From assembly GCA_963668585.1 (NCBI GenBank), contig OY764869.1, forward strand, positions 3,100,001 to 3,164,000: a stretch of DNA of 64,000 bases. Direction: 5' to 3'. The first letter of the stretch is position 1. Every line of letters starts with the position of its first letter. This stretch comes from Bin87 sp963668585. GTDB taxonomy: Bacteria; Chloroflexota; Dehalococcoidia; Lucifugimonadales; UBA3495. A program made the translations under genes and the position numbers. Below, in pieces: positions 17,279-26,816 of this stretch. The notes beneath the pieces are model-generated. The model saw only the letters and a list, made by a program, of their open reading frames with translations. It had not been told where the DNA came from and did not search any database.

Positions 17279-18265
17279 TCACCGGCTGAAATCGGGCGCA
17301 ATCTGCTCCAGGAACGTCTGCATCTGCTCTTCCTGGCGGTAGGTTGCAAACCGTACGATGATCTGATCCGCGCCCGCCTCCGCATATTCATGCATGCGTT
17401 CGCGCACCCTTTCCGCCCCTCCGAACGGACCCCAACGGTCGCCCCAGATGTTCGCGCCATAGTAACCCAGCAGCCAATCTTCCGCTTCCGCTTCGCCGCG
17501 TACGGTATCTTCGTCCAGGTTAACGGTCAGGTACATGACCGAGGATAATTCGTCTGGGTTTCGGTCGTATTCCGCAGTGTAGCCGCGAACGGTTTCGTTC
17601 ATTTCCACGAACTCGTCCGGCGTTGCGGAGATCGAGATTATGCCGTCGGACAACCGCGCCGCCCTGCGGGCCTGCCGCTCTCTCTGCGCGCCTTGCCCGT
17701 CACCCCGGCCATGCCAGTGGACTCCAAGGTACACCGGGACGCCTGAGGGCTGCACCGGCGTCGGTTCCATCACCACATCTTCCAACTCGAAGTGGCGACC
17801 CTCGAAGCTGAAGGGTTGACCGCTGCCCAAACCCTTGATGACCTGCAGCATTTCTTCCAACCGGGGCGCACGCGTCCGTTGGTTCACCTGGGCGTTACGC
17901 CACTCCGCCTGCTGCATGCCGTTGAATGCTCCGCCGACGCCCACTCCCAACTGCAGCCGCCCGCCGGAAATCAGATCCACCGTGCCCAACATCTGCGCCA
18001 GCAGGACGGGGTGCCTCAGCGACATCAGCATCACTGCCGTTCCCAGCCTGACCCGGGAAGTCCGCGCCGCAATCGCCGCCAGCGTCGTCATTGCTTCCAG
18101 TCGCGGTTTGGCCGTGAGACTGTCGCCCACCCACACCGAGTCTATGCCTGCTTCCTCAGCCCACGTCGCCAGCCGCAACACCGACTCGGCATCCGTGGGC
18201 TTTTTGTCTTCCAGCAGCAGGCCGCGTGTCGGCAGCAGACATCCTATTTGTACCTTCTGGCCCAT
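17279..18265 (-). CDS. LLM-class (luciferase-like) F420- or FMN-dependent oxidoreductase, copy 1
   Basis: A 328-residue TIM-barrel flavin enzyme of the bacterial luciferase superfamily. It has the family start (VQIGCLLPTRG), an SVWVGDSL strand end, a SGGRLQLGVGVG loop that binds the cofactor phosphate, and a C-terminal segment IIVRFATYRQEEQMQTFLEQI typical of F420-dependent members. It sits 12 bp downstream of cofC in the F420 operon, which favours F420 over FMN as cofactor. The substrate is unknown. ATG 18265 is preferred over the adjacent TTG 18268; a GAGGA lies upstream. Confidence 0.88.
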   Translation of the reverse strand: MGQKVQIGCLLPTRGLLLEDKKPTDAESVLRLATWAEEAGIDSVWVGDSLTAKPRLEAMTTLAAIAARTSRVRLGTAVMLMSLRHPVLLAQMLGTVDLISGGRLQLGVGVGGAFNGMQQAEWRNAQVNQRTRAPRLEEMLQVIKGLGSGQPFSFEGRHFELEDVVMEPTPVQPSGVPVYLGVHWHGRGDGQGAQRERQARRAARLSDGIISISATPDEFVEMNETVRGYTAEYDRNPDELSSVMYLTVNLDEDTVRGEAEAEDWLLGYYGANIWGDRWGPFGGAERVRERMHEYAEAGADQIIVRFATYRQEEQMQTFLEQIAPDFSR

Positions 18266-18277
18266 CAAATCAAATCC

Positions 18278-18967
18278 TCACAATTGCAGTGGGGCGCGGT
18301 TGATGTCTCCCGGCTTGCGGCCCATCAACCGCTCCAGCAAACCCGGCTCCATGTGTTCGTATTCCTCCAGGTCCGACCCGTCGTCCAGGTCGAAACCCAT
18401 GCCGCCGCTGTAATAGAACGCCACCGAAACCCCCATGCGAGCGGCGGTGCCGACATGTTTCCGAAAGCTGTTGCTGCCCAGTTCCGGCCGGAAGTAGGGT
18501 ATCAAGTCATGGGGCACCAATATCGCGTTGGTGCCACCGTCGCGCCGCGCTGGCGACAGCGTAACGTTGTGTTGATGCTGCGCGCTGCGGATCAACTGGT
18601 GGATATCCGCCGGTTTGATGAACGGCAAGTCTCCAGGCAGATATAAAGCCGAAACTTCGCGCATCCTGGCGCTTTCAAAGGCTTTGGTCAGAGTGTCGTT
18701 CAAGTTGCGGCCCTGATCCTCCACCCACGTGGCGCCCAGCGTCCTGGACATATTGCGAATCCGGTCGTCGCCCCCGATGACCCAAAACGGATCCACACCC
18801 GCGCCGCGAACCGCCAAAAGCACCCTTCGCAGCATCCCGATGGTCAAATCCGCTCGGTCTTGCGGCCCCATGATGCGCTCCAGGCGCGTCTTGCACTGGG
18901 ACAGCGGCTTCATTGGCACCACCGGCAGCACCGAGGGATTCTCGTTGGTTGTCGATTCCGTGATCAT
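18278..18967 (-). CDS. cofC: 2-phospho-L-lactate (or phosphoenolpyruvate) guanylyltransferase, CofC/FbiD
   Basis: Activates 2-phospholactate, or phosphoenolpyruvate in bacteria, with GTP for coenzyme F420 assembly. The 229-residue nucleotidyltransferase fold contains the family's VPMKPLSQCKTRLERIM entry motif and the LPGDLPFI metal-binding loop. Its ATG overlaps the cofD stop by 4 bp (ATGA), so the two are coupled. Which activated acid is used cannot be read from the sequence by eye. Confidence 0.92.
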   Translation of the reverse strand: MITESTTNENPSVLPVVPMKPLSQCKTRLERIMGPQDRADLTIGMLRRVLLAVRGAGVDPFWVIGGDDRIRNMSRTLGATWVEDQGRNLNDTLTKAFESARMREVSALYLPGDLPFIKPADIHQLIRSAQHQHNVTLSPARRDGGTNAILVPHDLIPYFRPELGSNSFRKHVGTAARMGVSVAFYYSGGMGFDLDDGSDLEEYEHMEPGLLERLMGRKPGDINRAPLQL

Positions 18968-19926
18968 TCTGCTCGCTCCGCCGATTGGACCATCTGCAAA
19001 ACCGTTCGCGCCAGGGCGACTTTGTCGTCATCCGTCTGCATGATTGTTCCCGTCACCGCGGCGCTCATCCCAACCTTCTCCACATCCTCCACCAAACCGC
19101 GGTCCTGACTGTCCAGCACCATCACGTCGCACAGACCCCGGTACTCCCGCGCCACGCCGGCCGCTGAAACCTCGGCGCCCAGTTCACCCATGATCTTGCC
19201 CGCTGGTCCGCGCACCGCATCGCCGCCCACAATCGGACTGACCGCAATCCGGCAACCCGTGTGCTCAGCGAGCATTTGCCTGACTCCCGGAATCGCCAGG
19301 ATCGGCGCGACACTGAGGTGCGGATTCGACGGACAATACACGATGGCGCTTGCCGTACGCAACGCCGCCTCAAAACCGGGTGAAGGAGACGCCTTTTCCG
19401 ATCCCCGGTATTCAATAGACTTGACTCTTGGGCCCGCCCGATTTTTCACGAAGTATTCCTGCATCGACAGCGTGCCGGCGTCCGTTACCAACGTCGTCCT
19501 CACCGGCTGATCACTCATGGGGATTATCCGGTGCTCGATGCCCAGCCGCCCAGTCAACTCGGCGGTCACCTCGGACAATGTCATGCCGCGCCGCAACAAT
19601 TCCGTGCGCCGAATGTGCATTGCCAGATCGCGGTCGCCGAGGTTGAACCAGGTGTCCGAACCCAGGCGCCGCAGCATTCCCAGCGTCTCAAAGGTATCTC
19701 CGGATATACCCCAACCCATCTCGGGGTTATACCAACCCGACAGCGTGTAGGTCATCGTATCGAGGTCAGGCGATACGTGCAGCCCGTGAAACTCCTCGTC
19801 GTCACCGGTGTTCACGACGATGGTCAACCGATCGGCCGGCAGAACCTTCGCCAGACCCAGAGCCAGTTTGGCCCCGCCGACGCCGCCGGCCAGCGCCAGC
19901 ACCTTTCCGGCCGATAGCTCGCTCAT
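18964..19926 (-). CDS. cofD: 2-phospho-L-lactate transferase, CofD/FbiA
   Basis: Transfers the activated phospholactyl (or phosphoenolpyruvyl) group onto FO to give F420-0 or its dehydro form. The 320 residues match the family. The N-terminal glycine-rich LALAGGVGGAKLALGL, the NTGDDEEFHGLHVSPDLDT metal/substrate loop and SNPHLSVAPIL are diagnostic. It lies 3 bp after cofH and overlaps cofC by 4 bp, in a tight operon. Confidence 0.96.
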   Translation of the reverse strand: MSELSAGKVLALAGGVGGAKLALGLAKVLPADRLTIVVNTGDDEEFHGLHVSPDLDTMTYTLSGWYNPEMGWGISGDTFETLGMLRRLGSDTWFNLGDRDLAMHIRRTELLRRGMTLSEVTAELTGRLGIEHRIIPMSDQPVRTTLVTDAGTLSMQEYFVKNRAGPRVKSIEYRGSEKASPSPGFEAALRTASAIVYCPSNPHLSVAPILAIPGVRQMLAEHTGCRIAVSPIVGGDAVRGPAGKIMGELGAEVSAAGVAREYRGLCDVMVLDSQDRGLVEDVEKVGMSAAVTGTIMQTDDDKVALARTVLQMVQSAERAE

Positions 19927-19929
19927 GGA

Positions 19930-21249
19930 CTAACTCGAGGGTTCCGCTGCGGCCCTTTCGCGTTGCTGGCGCGGATGCTCGAACCGGTAGTTTTCCATCT
20001 GCACCAGTTGGTTGTAGGAGCCGAAGATCTCCTCGACGTTGTCGCCCACCAGGTCCAACGGATCCAGCGCCTCGTCGGCTTCACCGTAAATCCGGCGCAA
20101 ACCGTAGGTCGTGTAGCGCTCGGCCGGCGTCCGGCCCGCCTCGCGAATCATCCCCCGGAACTCTCCCGGACGCATCAACTGACCGTGCATGGCGCCCGCC
20201 GATGTTGAGATGCTTTCGTTGATCAACGTCCCGCCCAAATCGTTCACCCCGGCGTTCAGGAGCAACTGAGACATCCGACTCCCTTCCTTCACCCAGGACG
20301 CCTGAATGTTGGGGATCCAGTTGTTCAGCATGATCCTGGCGATGGCATGCACCTTGATGACGTCCATTCCCGTGGGCCCGGAGCGAACGCCTTCCACCGT
20401 CTGCTTGAAATACATCGGCGCTTCCGACGCCACGAAACTCAGCGGCACGAACTCCGTGAATCCGCCAGTGCTCTGCTGTATGTCCCGCAGCAGGGCGATG
20501 TGTCGCACGATCTGCTCGTTGGTTTCCCGGTGTCCAAACATTACCGTCGATGTCGTCGGTATCCCCAGATCGTGCGCCGTGGTGATCACTTCGATCCATT
20601 GGTCAACCGTGATGCGGCCGGGCGAGATTATGTCCCTCAGTTCCTGATCCAGCACCTCGGCGGAGGTTCCCGGCAAACTTCCCACCCCTGCATCCTTCAA
20701 CCCCTGCAGATACTCACGGATGCTGCAGCGGGAACGGATCGATCCGTACAGCACCTCTTCCGGCGAAAAGCCGTGTACGTGCATATCCGGCAACTCTTCC
20801 TTGATGGCTTCGCACAGCCGGATGTACAGGTCGCCTTCCATCTGGGGGGGCAAACCCGCCTGGATGCACACTTCCGTGGCTCCGTAATCCTGCGCTTCTT
20901 TTGCCCGTCGTATGATCTCGCTGACCGGCAGGAAATACCCTTCCTCTTGCCGGAAATCGCGGCTGAACGCGCAGAACCCGCATCGCTTGATGCACACGTT
21001 GGTGAAATTCACGTTCCTGTTGACCACGTAGGTCACCAGATCGCCAACCACTCGCCGACGCAATTCGTCCGCCACCATGGTCGTTGCCGTGAACTCAGGC
21101 CCTGCCGTCGCAAACAGCAGGTCGGCATCCTCGACGCTGATGTCGTCCCCGGCCAATGCCCGGTTCAGCACGTCGGCAACGTCAGGCCGCAGCGCCGCCA
21201 CGAGTTGCGTCAGGTTCGTCGGGGTGTCTTTGTCAATCTTTGCGGGCAT
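19930..21249 (-). CDS. cofH: FO synthase subunit 2, radical SAM CofH
   Basis: Radical-SAM half of FO synthase that couples tyrosine to the pyrimidine precursor to begin the deazaflavin. The 439-residue protein carries the Cx3CxxC cluster motif CIKRCGFC within NVNFTNVCIKRCGFCAFSRD, followed by ATEVCIQAGLPPQ, typical of CofH/MqnC relatives. The cofG partner just upstream and the following cofD settle the assignment to CofH. It overlaps cofG by 17 bp. Confidence 0.96.
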   Translation of the reverse strand: MPAKIDKDTPTNLTQLVAALRPDVADVLNRALAGDDISVEDADLLFATAGPEFTATTMVADELRRRVVGDLVTYVVNRNVNFTNVCIKRCGFCAFSRDFRQEEGYFLPVSEIIRRAKEAQDYGATEVCIQAGLPPQMEGDLYIRLCEAIKEELPDMHVHGFSPEEVLYGSIRSRCSIREYLQGLKDAGVGSLPGTSAEVLDQELRDIISPGRITVDQWIEVITTAHDLGIPTTSTVMFGHRETNEQIVRHIALLRDIQQSTGGFTEFVPLSFVASEAPMYFKQTVEGVRSGPTGMDVIKVHAIARIMLNNWIPNIQASWVKEGSRMSQLLLNAGVNDLGGTLINESISTSAGAMHGQLMRPGEFRGMIREAGRTPAERYTTYGLRRIYGEADEALDPLDLVGDNVEEIFGSYNQLVQMENYRFEHPRQQRERAAAEPSS

Positions 21250-22453
21250 AGCGTTGGATCCCCCCTTGCACGTATCCGTCCTGGTCAGTCAGGCGGAGCA
21301 GTTTCTCTTTCAGCATCGGCGGCAACGGCCAGTCCGACCCATTGGCAAAATATTCTGGATATACCGGAAGCCGGGGCTTCAGTTCAAAACCCGCCGCCTC
21401 CGTGCGTCGTTTCAATTCGGCCAACTGCGGCCACGGCGCTTCCGGATTCACGTAATCGATGGTCAGCGGAGATACGCCGCCCCAGTCGTTGATCCCGGCA
21501 TCGAGATACCGTTCGTAGTCTTCGCTCAAATTCGGCGGCACCTGGATGTTGACGTTCTCGCCCAGAATCAACCGTGCCACTGCGGTGGTCCACATCAACT
21601 CGTCGCCGTCGGCATCCGGCACATCCGCCATGGGTGTGTCCGCTTTGGCCCGGAAGTTCTGGACGATCACTTCCTGGATGTGGCCGAACCGGCGGTGCAA
21701 GTCCCGAATCGCCAGCAGCGACTCCACGCGTTCCGTGCGGGTTTCGCCGATTCCGATCAGGATCCCCGTCGTGAACGGTATCCCCAATTCGCCGGCCATC
21801 TCCATCGTGCGCAACCGAACCCGCGGCCGTTTGCTCGGCGCAAATTCATGCGGGCCCCCGGCTTCGTACAGTCTCGGACTGGAACTCTCCAGCATGATGC
21901 CCACCGATGGGTTGGTGGACTGCAACGCTTCCAACTCCCGGCGGCTCATTGTTCCTGGGTTCCCGTGGGGGAGCAGGTCGGTCTCGTCAAATACACGGCG
22001 GCACATCTCGGCAAGGTAACTCAGTGTCGTGCGATGGCCCCGCGCCGCCAGCCAGTCTCCCGCTTCCGCGTATCGTTGTTCGGCCCGTTCACCCAGCGTG
22101 AACAGAGCCTCCGTGCATCCCAGCCTCTCGCCGGCCCGCGCCACCGCCAGCACAGCGTCCGCCGACATGAACAGTTCGTCTGCTTCCGCAGGCGACTGTC
22201 TGAACGTGCAGTAACCGCAAAAATCGCGGCATAGGCGCGTCAGAGGTATGAAGACCTTTGGCGAAAAGGTGACGGCCTTACCACGTCCTCGGTCCCTCAA
22301 CTCCGCTGCCGCCGCGCACATTTCGGACAACCCGGCGCCATCGATACTCACCAGATTCAGCGCAGCGTCGTCGGATATGCCACCGCCTACCGCCATGCCG
22401 TCAGGGGAAGGCGATCTCGTGCTGTGGATGTGGGTGGCAATTGGGGAGGTCAC
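21233..22453 (-). CDS. cofG: FO synthase subunit 1, radical SAM CofG
   Basis: Radical-SAM partner that closes the deazaflavin ring of FO. The 406-residue protein has the Cx3CxxC motif CRDFCGYC within FIPLTRLCRDFCGYCTFR. In actinobacteria CofG and CofH are fused as FbiC; here they are separate, overlapping genes. The start is taken as GTG 22453 without a good ribosome site; ATG 22396 is an alternative that still leaves the domain whole. It is the first gene of the run cofG-cofH-cofD-cofC-LLM. CofE (the gamma-glutamyl ligase) is absent from the window. Confidence 0.95.
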   Translation of the reverse strand: MTSPIATHIHSTRSPSPDGMAVGGGISDDAALNLVSIDGAGLSEMCAAAAELRDRGRGKAVTFSPKVFIPLTRLCRDFCGYCTFRQSPAEADELFMSADAVLAVARAGERLGCTEALFTLGERAEQRYAEAGDWLAARGHRTTLSYLAEMCRRVFDETDLLPHGNPGTMSRRELEALQSTNPSVGIMLESSSPRLYEAGGPHEFAPSKRPRVRLRTMEMAGELGIPFTTGILIGIGETRTERVESLLAIRDLHRRFGHIQEVIVQNFRAKADTPMADVPDADGDELMWTTAVARLILGENVNIQVPPNLSEDYERYLDAGINDWGGVSPLTIDYVNPEAPWPQLAELKRRTEAAGFELKPRLPVYPEYFANGSDWPLPPMLKEKLLRLTDQDGYVQGGIQRYARKD

Positions 22454-22711
22454 GTCTTGGTTACCCGCTTCGGCAGAACAAACTCAAAACATTGTATGCA
22501 TGCCCTGCGCAAGATTCAAGGCGACGGTTGATCCCTTCAATCAAAAATGGCACGTTATGTCAATCCAGGGGTAATTCCCACACGGTCAACCTTTACCGGT
22601 CGTTACATTATGTCAAATGGCGATAGCCCACGTGCTGCGCACCCGCCGCAGTCGGACGTCGATACTTGATGCCATCCCGGCGATGCCGGTTCCCTTACCG
22701 GAACGATTTCG

Positions 22712-23809
22712 CTAGCCGCCAAACAGTTGCGCCTGCCGTACATCATCGTTGCCGCCGCCCCAGGGCCAGCCCATGTATTCATACGCCAGGCGCGTCGCCA
22801 TCCGACCCCTGGGTGTGCGCTCCAGGAATCCCTGCTGCAACAGGAACGGTTCCAGCACTTCCATCACCGTGCTGGCGTCCTCGCTCATCGACGCCGCCAG
22901 CGTGTCCAGGCCGACCGGCCCGCCGTTGAATTTGTGGATGATGCTGGTCAAAAGGCGGTGGTCCGTGTCGTCCAACCCCCGCGCGTCCACGCCCAGGCGA
23001 TCCAGCGATTCCCGCGCCACCGGCCCGGTGATCTTGTTGTCCGCTCTCACCATCGCGTAGTCTCGCGCCCGCCGCAGCAACCGGTTGCCGATCCGTGGAG
23101 TCCCCCGCGACCGCACCGCCACCTCTCCAATGCCTTCGTCCTCAGCCTCTATGCCCAAAATCCGCGCCGACCTCTGGACCACCGTGGTCATGTCCTCGTC
23201 CGAATAGTAGTCCAGCCGGAAAACCGACCCGAACCGGTCCCGCAGCGGTGCGCTCACCAACGAGTAGCGAGTGGTCGCCCCCACCAGGGTGAACGGGTTG
23301 ATCCGCAGGTTGATGCTGCGCGCCGACAACCCCTTGCCCACCACCCACGACAGGAAGAAGTCCTCCATGGCCGAATACATCACCTCCTCCACCGCCCGGT
23401 TGAGTCGGTGTATCTCGTCGATGAACAGCACATCGTTGGGTTGCAAACCGGTGAGTATTGACGCAACGTCGCTGGCTCGTTCGATCGCGGGCCCGGCGGT
23501 AATCTTGATGGACGCGCCCATCTCGTTGGCTATTATGTTGGCCAACGTGGTCTTGCCCAATCCCGGCGGCCCGTATATCACCACGTGGTCCAGCGGTTCC
23601 CCGCGCATCTTCGCCGCCTCCATGGCGATGCTCAGGTTTTCCTTGACCTGCGGTTGACCGACGAAATCACCCAGCCTGGCTGGCCTCAGCCGCGTGTCCT
23701 GATCTCCGTCATCCCCTTGAGATGCCGGCGAAACCGGTCGATCGAGCGCGTCGCCCGACCCTGCCGTCGCGTCTCCTTCCGTCCATTCAGTGGTCGCCAT
23801 AACGGCCAT
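22712..23809 (-). CDS. ruvB: Holliday junction branch migration ATPase RuvB
   Basis: AAA+ motor that drives branch migration with RuvA. The 365-residue protein begins with about 45 acidic/Ser-rich extra residues. The core then has Walker A GPPGLGKTTLA, Walker B LFIDEIHRLN and the C-terminal winged helix ending in PRGRMATRLAYEYMG. ATG 23809 lacks a clear ribosome site; ATG 23800 is an equal alternative. It is separated by 12 kb from ruvA/ruvC (35686-36798), whereas many bacteria keep ruvAB together. Confidence 0.95.
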   Translation of the reverse strand: MAVMATTEWTEGDATAGSGDALDRPVSPASQGDDGDQDTRLRPARLGDFVGQPQVKENLSIAMEAAKMRGEPLDHVVIYGPPGLGKTTLANIIANEMGASIKITAGPAIERASDVASILTGLQPNDVLFIDEIHRLNRAVEEVMYSAMEDFFLSWVVGKGLSARSINLRINPFTLVGATTRYSLVSAPLRDRFGSVFRLDYYSDEDMTTVVQRSARILGIEAEDEGIGEVAVRSRGTPRIGNRLLRRARDYAMVRADNKITGPVARESLDRLGVDARGLDDTDHRLLTSIIHKFNGGPVGLDTLAASMSEDASTVMEVLEPFLLQQGFLERTPRGRMATRLAYEYMGWPWGGGNDDVRQAQLFGG

Positions 23810-24163
23810 ATCATAACCGAAAACGCTAGACGGAACATCGAGCGGTTATGGTCTTTCCGTCTTGCTTCGTTCGCCGGGAGCCGGCCAAAAGATCGTCCTG
23901 AGCCGGTCGACAGATCATTGTCCGGCCGGTTGCTTTACCGGCCGACAACTATTGCGCAAACCTCCCGGCGGGAGTTGTCGCCTTTTGCCGGGATAGTCGC
24001 CTCGCTCTTGCCCTGCGTTGTGGGTCAGCCAGTATCCCGAGTGTCACCGTCATCCTGGCAATGCTCGAAGCAGAATCGTGAATGCTCGTGTGACTCAAAC
24101 CCGCATCCGTGTGTAAATTCGCCATAAGTCTCCATCGCGCCAAAGAGACTCGAAAACACCCCG
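23810..24163. other. Divergent intergenic region with inverted repeats
   Basis: This region lies between ruvB (minus) and the fakA-like gene (plus). CGGCCGGT (23923-23930) pairs with ACCGGCCG (23937-23944). CGACAACT (23943-23950) pairs with AGTTGTCG (23974-23981), and a small CTCCC/GGGAG hairpin nests inside it. These could be protein-binding or RNA structures. No coding sequence was recognised. Confidence 0.45.
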
Positions 24164-24172
24164 TGCTATACT
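24164..24172 (+). promoter_or_regulatory. Extended minus-10 promoter of fakA-fakB
   Basis: TGCTATACT (24164-24172) is an extended minus-10 element with no convincing minus-35. Transcription from about 24179 would give a leader of about 23 nt before ATG 24202. Confidence 0.45.
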
Positions 24173-24201
24173 TTGCCCATCCTGAAGAATTGGCCAGTCA
24201 C

Positions 24202-25878
24202 ATGACTACAACCACCACCGTGCTACACGGTTCCGACCTCCGCCAGGCAATGCTGGGCGCGGCCTCATACATGGAACTCTACCGCGACGCCGCCAACGCC
24301 CTCAACGTCTTCCCCGTGCCCGACGGCGACACCGGCACCAATATGCTCCTCACGCTGCGGGCCGGCATCGATCAGATGAATAAGGATGCCGACAAGCATT
24401 CCGCTGGGGATGTTGCCGATTCCATCGCGACGGGCGCTTTCTGGGGCGCGCGCGGCAACAGCGGTGTCATCCTCTCCCAACTGCTGCGCGGACTCGCCGA
24501 TGGCGTGGCCGGTTCGGACACCATCGAAACATCCGACGCTGTCGCCGCCTTCCGCTCTGCCACCGATTCTGCCTACAGCGCGGTGAGTCAGCCCCGGGAG
24601 GGAACCATGCTGTCGGTAATCCGAGGCGCGTCCGATGCGGCGACCCGGGCCAACGACGCCGGCGAACGGGATGTGGTCGCGCTATGGAAAATCGCCTACG
24701 ACGGAGCAATCGCAGCCCTCGCGCTCACCCCCGAACAACTCCCCGTGCTCAAGGAAGCCGGCGTCGTCGATTCCGGCGGCCTCGGCGTTGTTGCCATCAT
24801 TGGCGGCGCGCTCAGGCACCTGGAGGGAGACACCGGCCCGGCGACCGATCTCAGTCTGCGCAGCGTGGGCGGCCTCATCGACCCGGCTCAAACCGCGTCC
24901 GTTTCCATCGACACCGATTTCCTGGACGCCCACGAGGACTCAGAATTCGGGTACTGCACCCAGTTCGTCATCCACGGCGAGGCTCTTCAGGTCGATTCCC
25001 TGCGCGCCGGCCTTGACGCCATCGCCGATTCCACCGTAATCATCGGCGGCGGCACAGCCGTCCGCGTCCATGTGCATACTGAGGACCCAGGGGCGGCTCT
25101 CACCTTCGGCGTTGCGCATGGTGAAATCGATGAAGTAAAAATCGACAACATGAGCCTCCAGAACCGCGATTGGGCCAGCGGCCATCGCCAGCGTTCCCGT
25201 CCCACCGAAATCAGACCCGGCGTATCCGTCGTCGCGGTGGCGTCCGGACCAGGCATCGCCGCCCTGTTCCAGGATGCCGGATGCTCCGCCATCATACCCG
25301 GCGGCCAGACGCTGAACCCCAGCGCCAACGAAATAATTGACGCTGCTCTCTCCGCCGGGTCCACCGACGTGATCGTTCTCCCCAACAACCCCAACGTGGT
25401 GCTCACCGCAGCCCAGGCCGCCGAAGCCCCAACGGAAGGGGTTATTCTCCACGTGGTTAACACCCGGTCCATGCCCCAGGGCACGGCCGCGATGCTGGGC
25501 TTCAACCCCGAAGTATCCGTGGCGGACAATCTCACCAGCATGGACCTGGCCAGTGGTTCCATCGAGACCCTGGAAATCACCCAGGCCGTCCGCGATTCAA
25601 TAGTTGACGGCCAGCAGGTATTGGAGAATCAGTTCATGGCGATCCTCGACGGCCGGCTGGTAGCCCTCGCTGAAACCGCCGAAACCGCCGTGCTGCAGGG
25701 AATCGTCCACTCCGCCGTGAACGAAGACAGCATCATCACGGTATATCGAGGAGAGGGATCCGACGCAGGCCCGGCCGAGCAATTGCAGGAGACGCTGGAA
25801 TCCACCTACGGCGGCGCCGAGGTCGAGGTATTTGCCGGGGGGCAACCTCATTATCCCTACCTGGTCTCCGTGGAGTAG
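24202..25878 (+). CDS. fakA: DAK2-domain fatty-acid kinase catalytic subunit, FakA/YloV family
   Basis: Predicted ATP-binding subunit that phosphorylates FakB-bound fatty acids. The 558-residue protein has the DAK2 (DhaL-like) N-terminus with NVFPVPDGDTGTNM, whose Asp residues bind Mg-ATP, and the GARGNSGVILSQLLRG helix. A central domain (about 240-330) and a C-terminal DegV-like domain follow. The frame is open to 24109, but ATG 24202 places the DAK2 domain near the N-terminus as usual; the ribosome site is weak. A fakB-like gene follows after 53 bp, the partner expected for the two-component kinase. Confidence 0.9.
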   Translation: MTTTTTVLHGSDLRQAMLGAASYMELYRDAANALNVFPVPDGDTGTNMLLTLRAGIDQMNKDADKHSAGDVADSIATGAFWGARGNSGVILSQLLRGLADGVAGSDTIETSDAVAAFRSATDSAYSAVSQPREGTMLSVIRGASDAATRANDAGERDVVALWKIAYDGAIAALALTPEQLPVLKEAGVVDSGGLGVVAIIGGALRHLEGDTGPATDLSLRSVGGLIDPAQTASVSIDTDFLDAHEDSEFGYCTQFVIHGEALQVDSLRAGLDAIADSTVIIGGGTAVRVHVHTEDPGAALTFGVAHGEIDEVKIDNMSLQNRDWASGHRQRSRPTEIRPGVSVVAVASGPGIAALFQDAGCSAIIPGGQTLNPSANEIIDAALSAGSTDVIVLPNNPNVVLTAAQAAEAPTEGVILHVVNTRSMPQGTAAMLGFNPEVSVADNLTSMDLASGSIETLEITQAVRDSIVDGQQVLENQFMAILDGRLVALAETAETAVLQGIVHSAVNEDSIITVYRGEGSDAGPAEQLQETLESTYGGAEVEVFAGGQPHYPYLVSVE

Positions 25879-25931
25879 CGGCCTGCCTGCCATAATTCCT
25901 GCATCATAATTCTTGTAAAGGAGCGATCAAT

Positions 25932-26765
25932 ATGGCCGTCAAAATTGTTACCGACAGCACCTGCGACATCGCCAGAGACGTGGTTGACCGCCTGGGCATC
26001 ACCGTTGTTCCGGCCTACGTGATGTTCGGCGAAGAGTCATTGCGCCAGGGCATCGACATCATCCCCACCCAGTTTTACGCGCGGCTCACGTCATCTCCCC
26101 AACTCCCCAGCACTTCCCAGCCAACTCCGGGAGACTTTGCCGAGCGTTTCGAACCATTGGTATCCAATGGCGATCAGATCATCTGCATCACCGTGGCGCG
26201 ACAACTGAGCGGGACCTACAACTCCGCCGTTCAAGCCGCTGCCCAGTTCGATGATGGCGCGGTGACCGTGGTTGACTCGAGCACCGCGTCCGTCGGACAC
26301 ATGCTGCAGGTCATCGCAGCCTCCGAAGACGCGGCCAGCCCGGATGCGACAGTGGAATCAGTCACCGCGGCCGCCAGCACAAGGGCCGCCACCGGCTTCG
26401 GTTTCACAATGGTGGACACGCTGGAATACCTACAGAAGGGAGGCCGTATTGGAAAGGCCCAGGCATTCATGGGCTCTATCCTCAAGGTCAAACCCATCCT
26501 CAAAGTGGCGGACGGCGAGGTGCTCCCGGTTGACCGGCCCCGCAATGTGCGCCGCGGACTGCAACGATTGGAAGAATTGGTGCGCGAGCAGGGCCCCGTT
26601 TCCAAACTCGCCGTCGCCTACACTACCGACGCCGCTCCGGCCGAAGAGATGCGAAACCGTTTATCAGATCTGGCTGCCCCGGAGCACACCTACACCGTAC
26701 AGATCGGGTCAGCCATCGGTACCCACGTCGGCCCCGGAGCAGTCGCGGTGGCCACACTCCCCTGA
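25932..26765 (+). CDS. DegV-family fatty-acid-binding protein (FakB-like)
   Basis: A 277-residue EDD-fold protein expected to bind a fatty acid and present its carboxylate to FakA. It opens with KIVTDSTCDIARDV, includes the LPSTSQPTPGDFAE loop and ICITVARQLSGTYNSA, and ends with IGTHVGPGAVAV, all DegV landmarks. ATG 25932 has a textbook AAAGGAG site. Its position after the fakA-like gene supports the pairing, and the chain-length specificity is unknown. Confidence 0.93.
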   Translation: MAVKIVTDSTCDIARDVVDRLGITVVPAYVMFGEESLRQGIDIIPTQFYARLTSSPQLPSTSQPTPGDFAERFEPLVSNGDQIICITVARQLSGTYNSAVQAAAQFDDGAVTVVDSSTASVGHMLQVIAASEDAASPDATVESVTAAASTRAATGFGFTMVDTLEYLQKGGRIGKAQAFMGSILKVKPILKVADGEVLPVDRPRNVRRGLQRLEELVREQGPVSKLAVAYTTDAAPAEEMRNRLSDLAAPEHTYTVQIGSAIGTHVGPGAVAVATLP

Positions 26766-26816
26766 TTCTCGCAAGTCGCTGCCGGCATCGTCCGGCGCTG
26801 AATCCGGCTCCGACCC

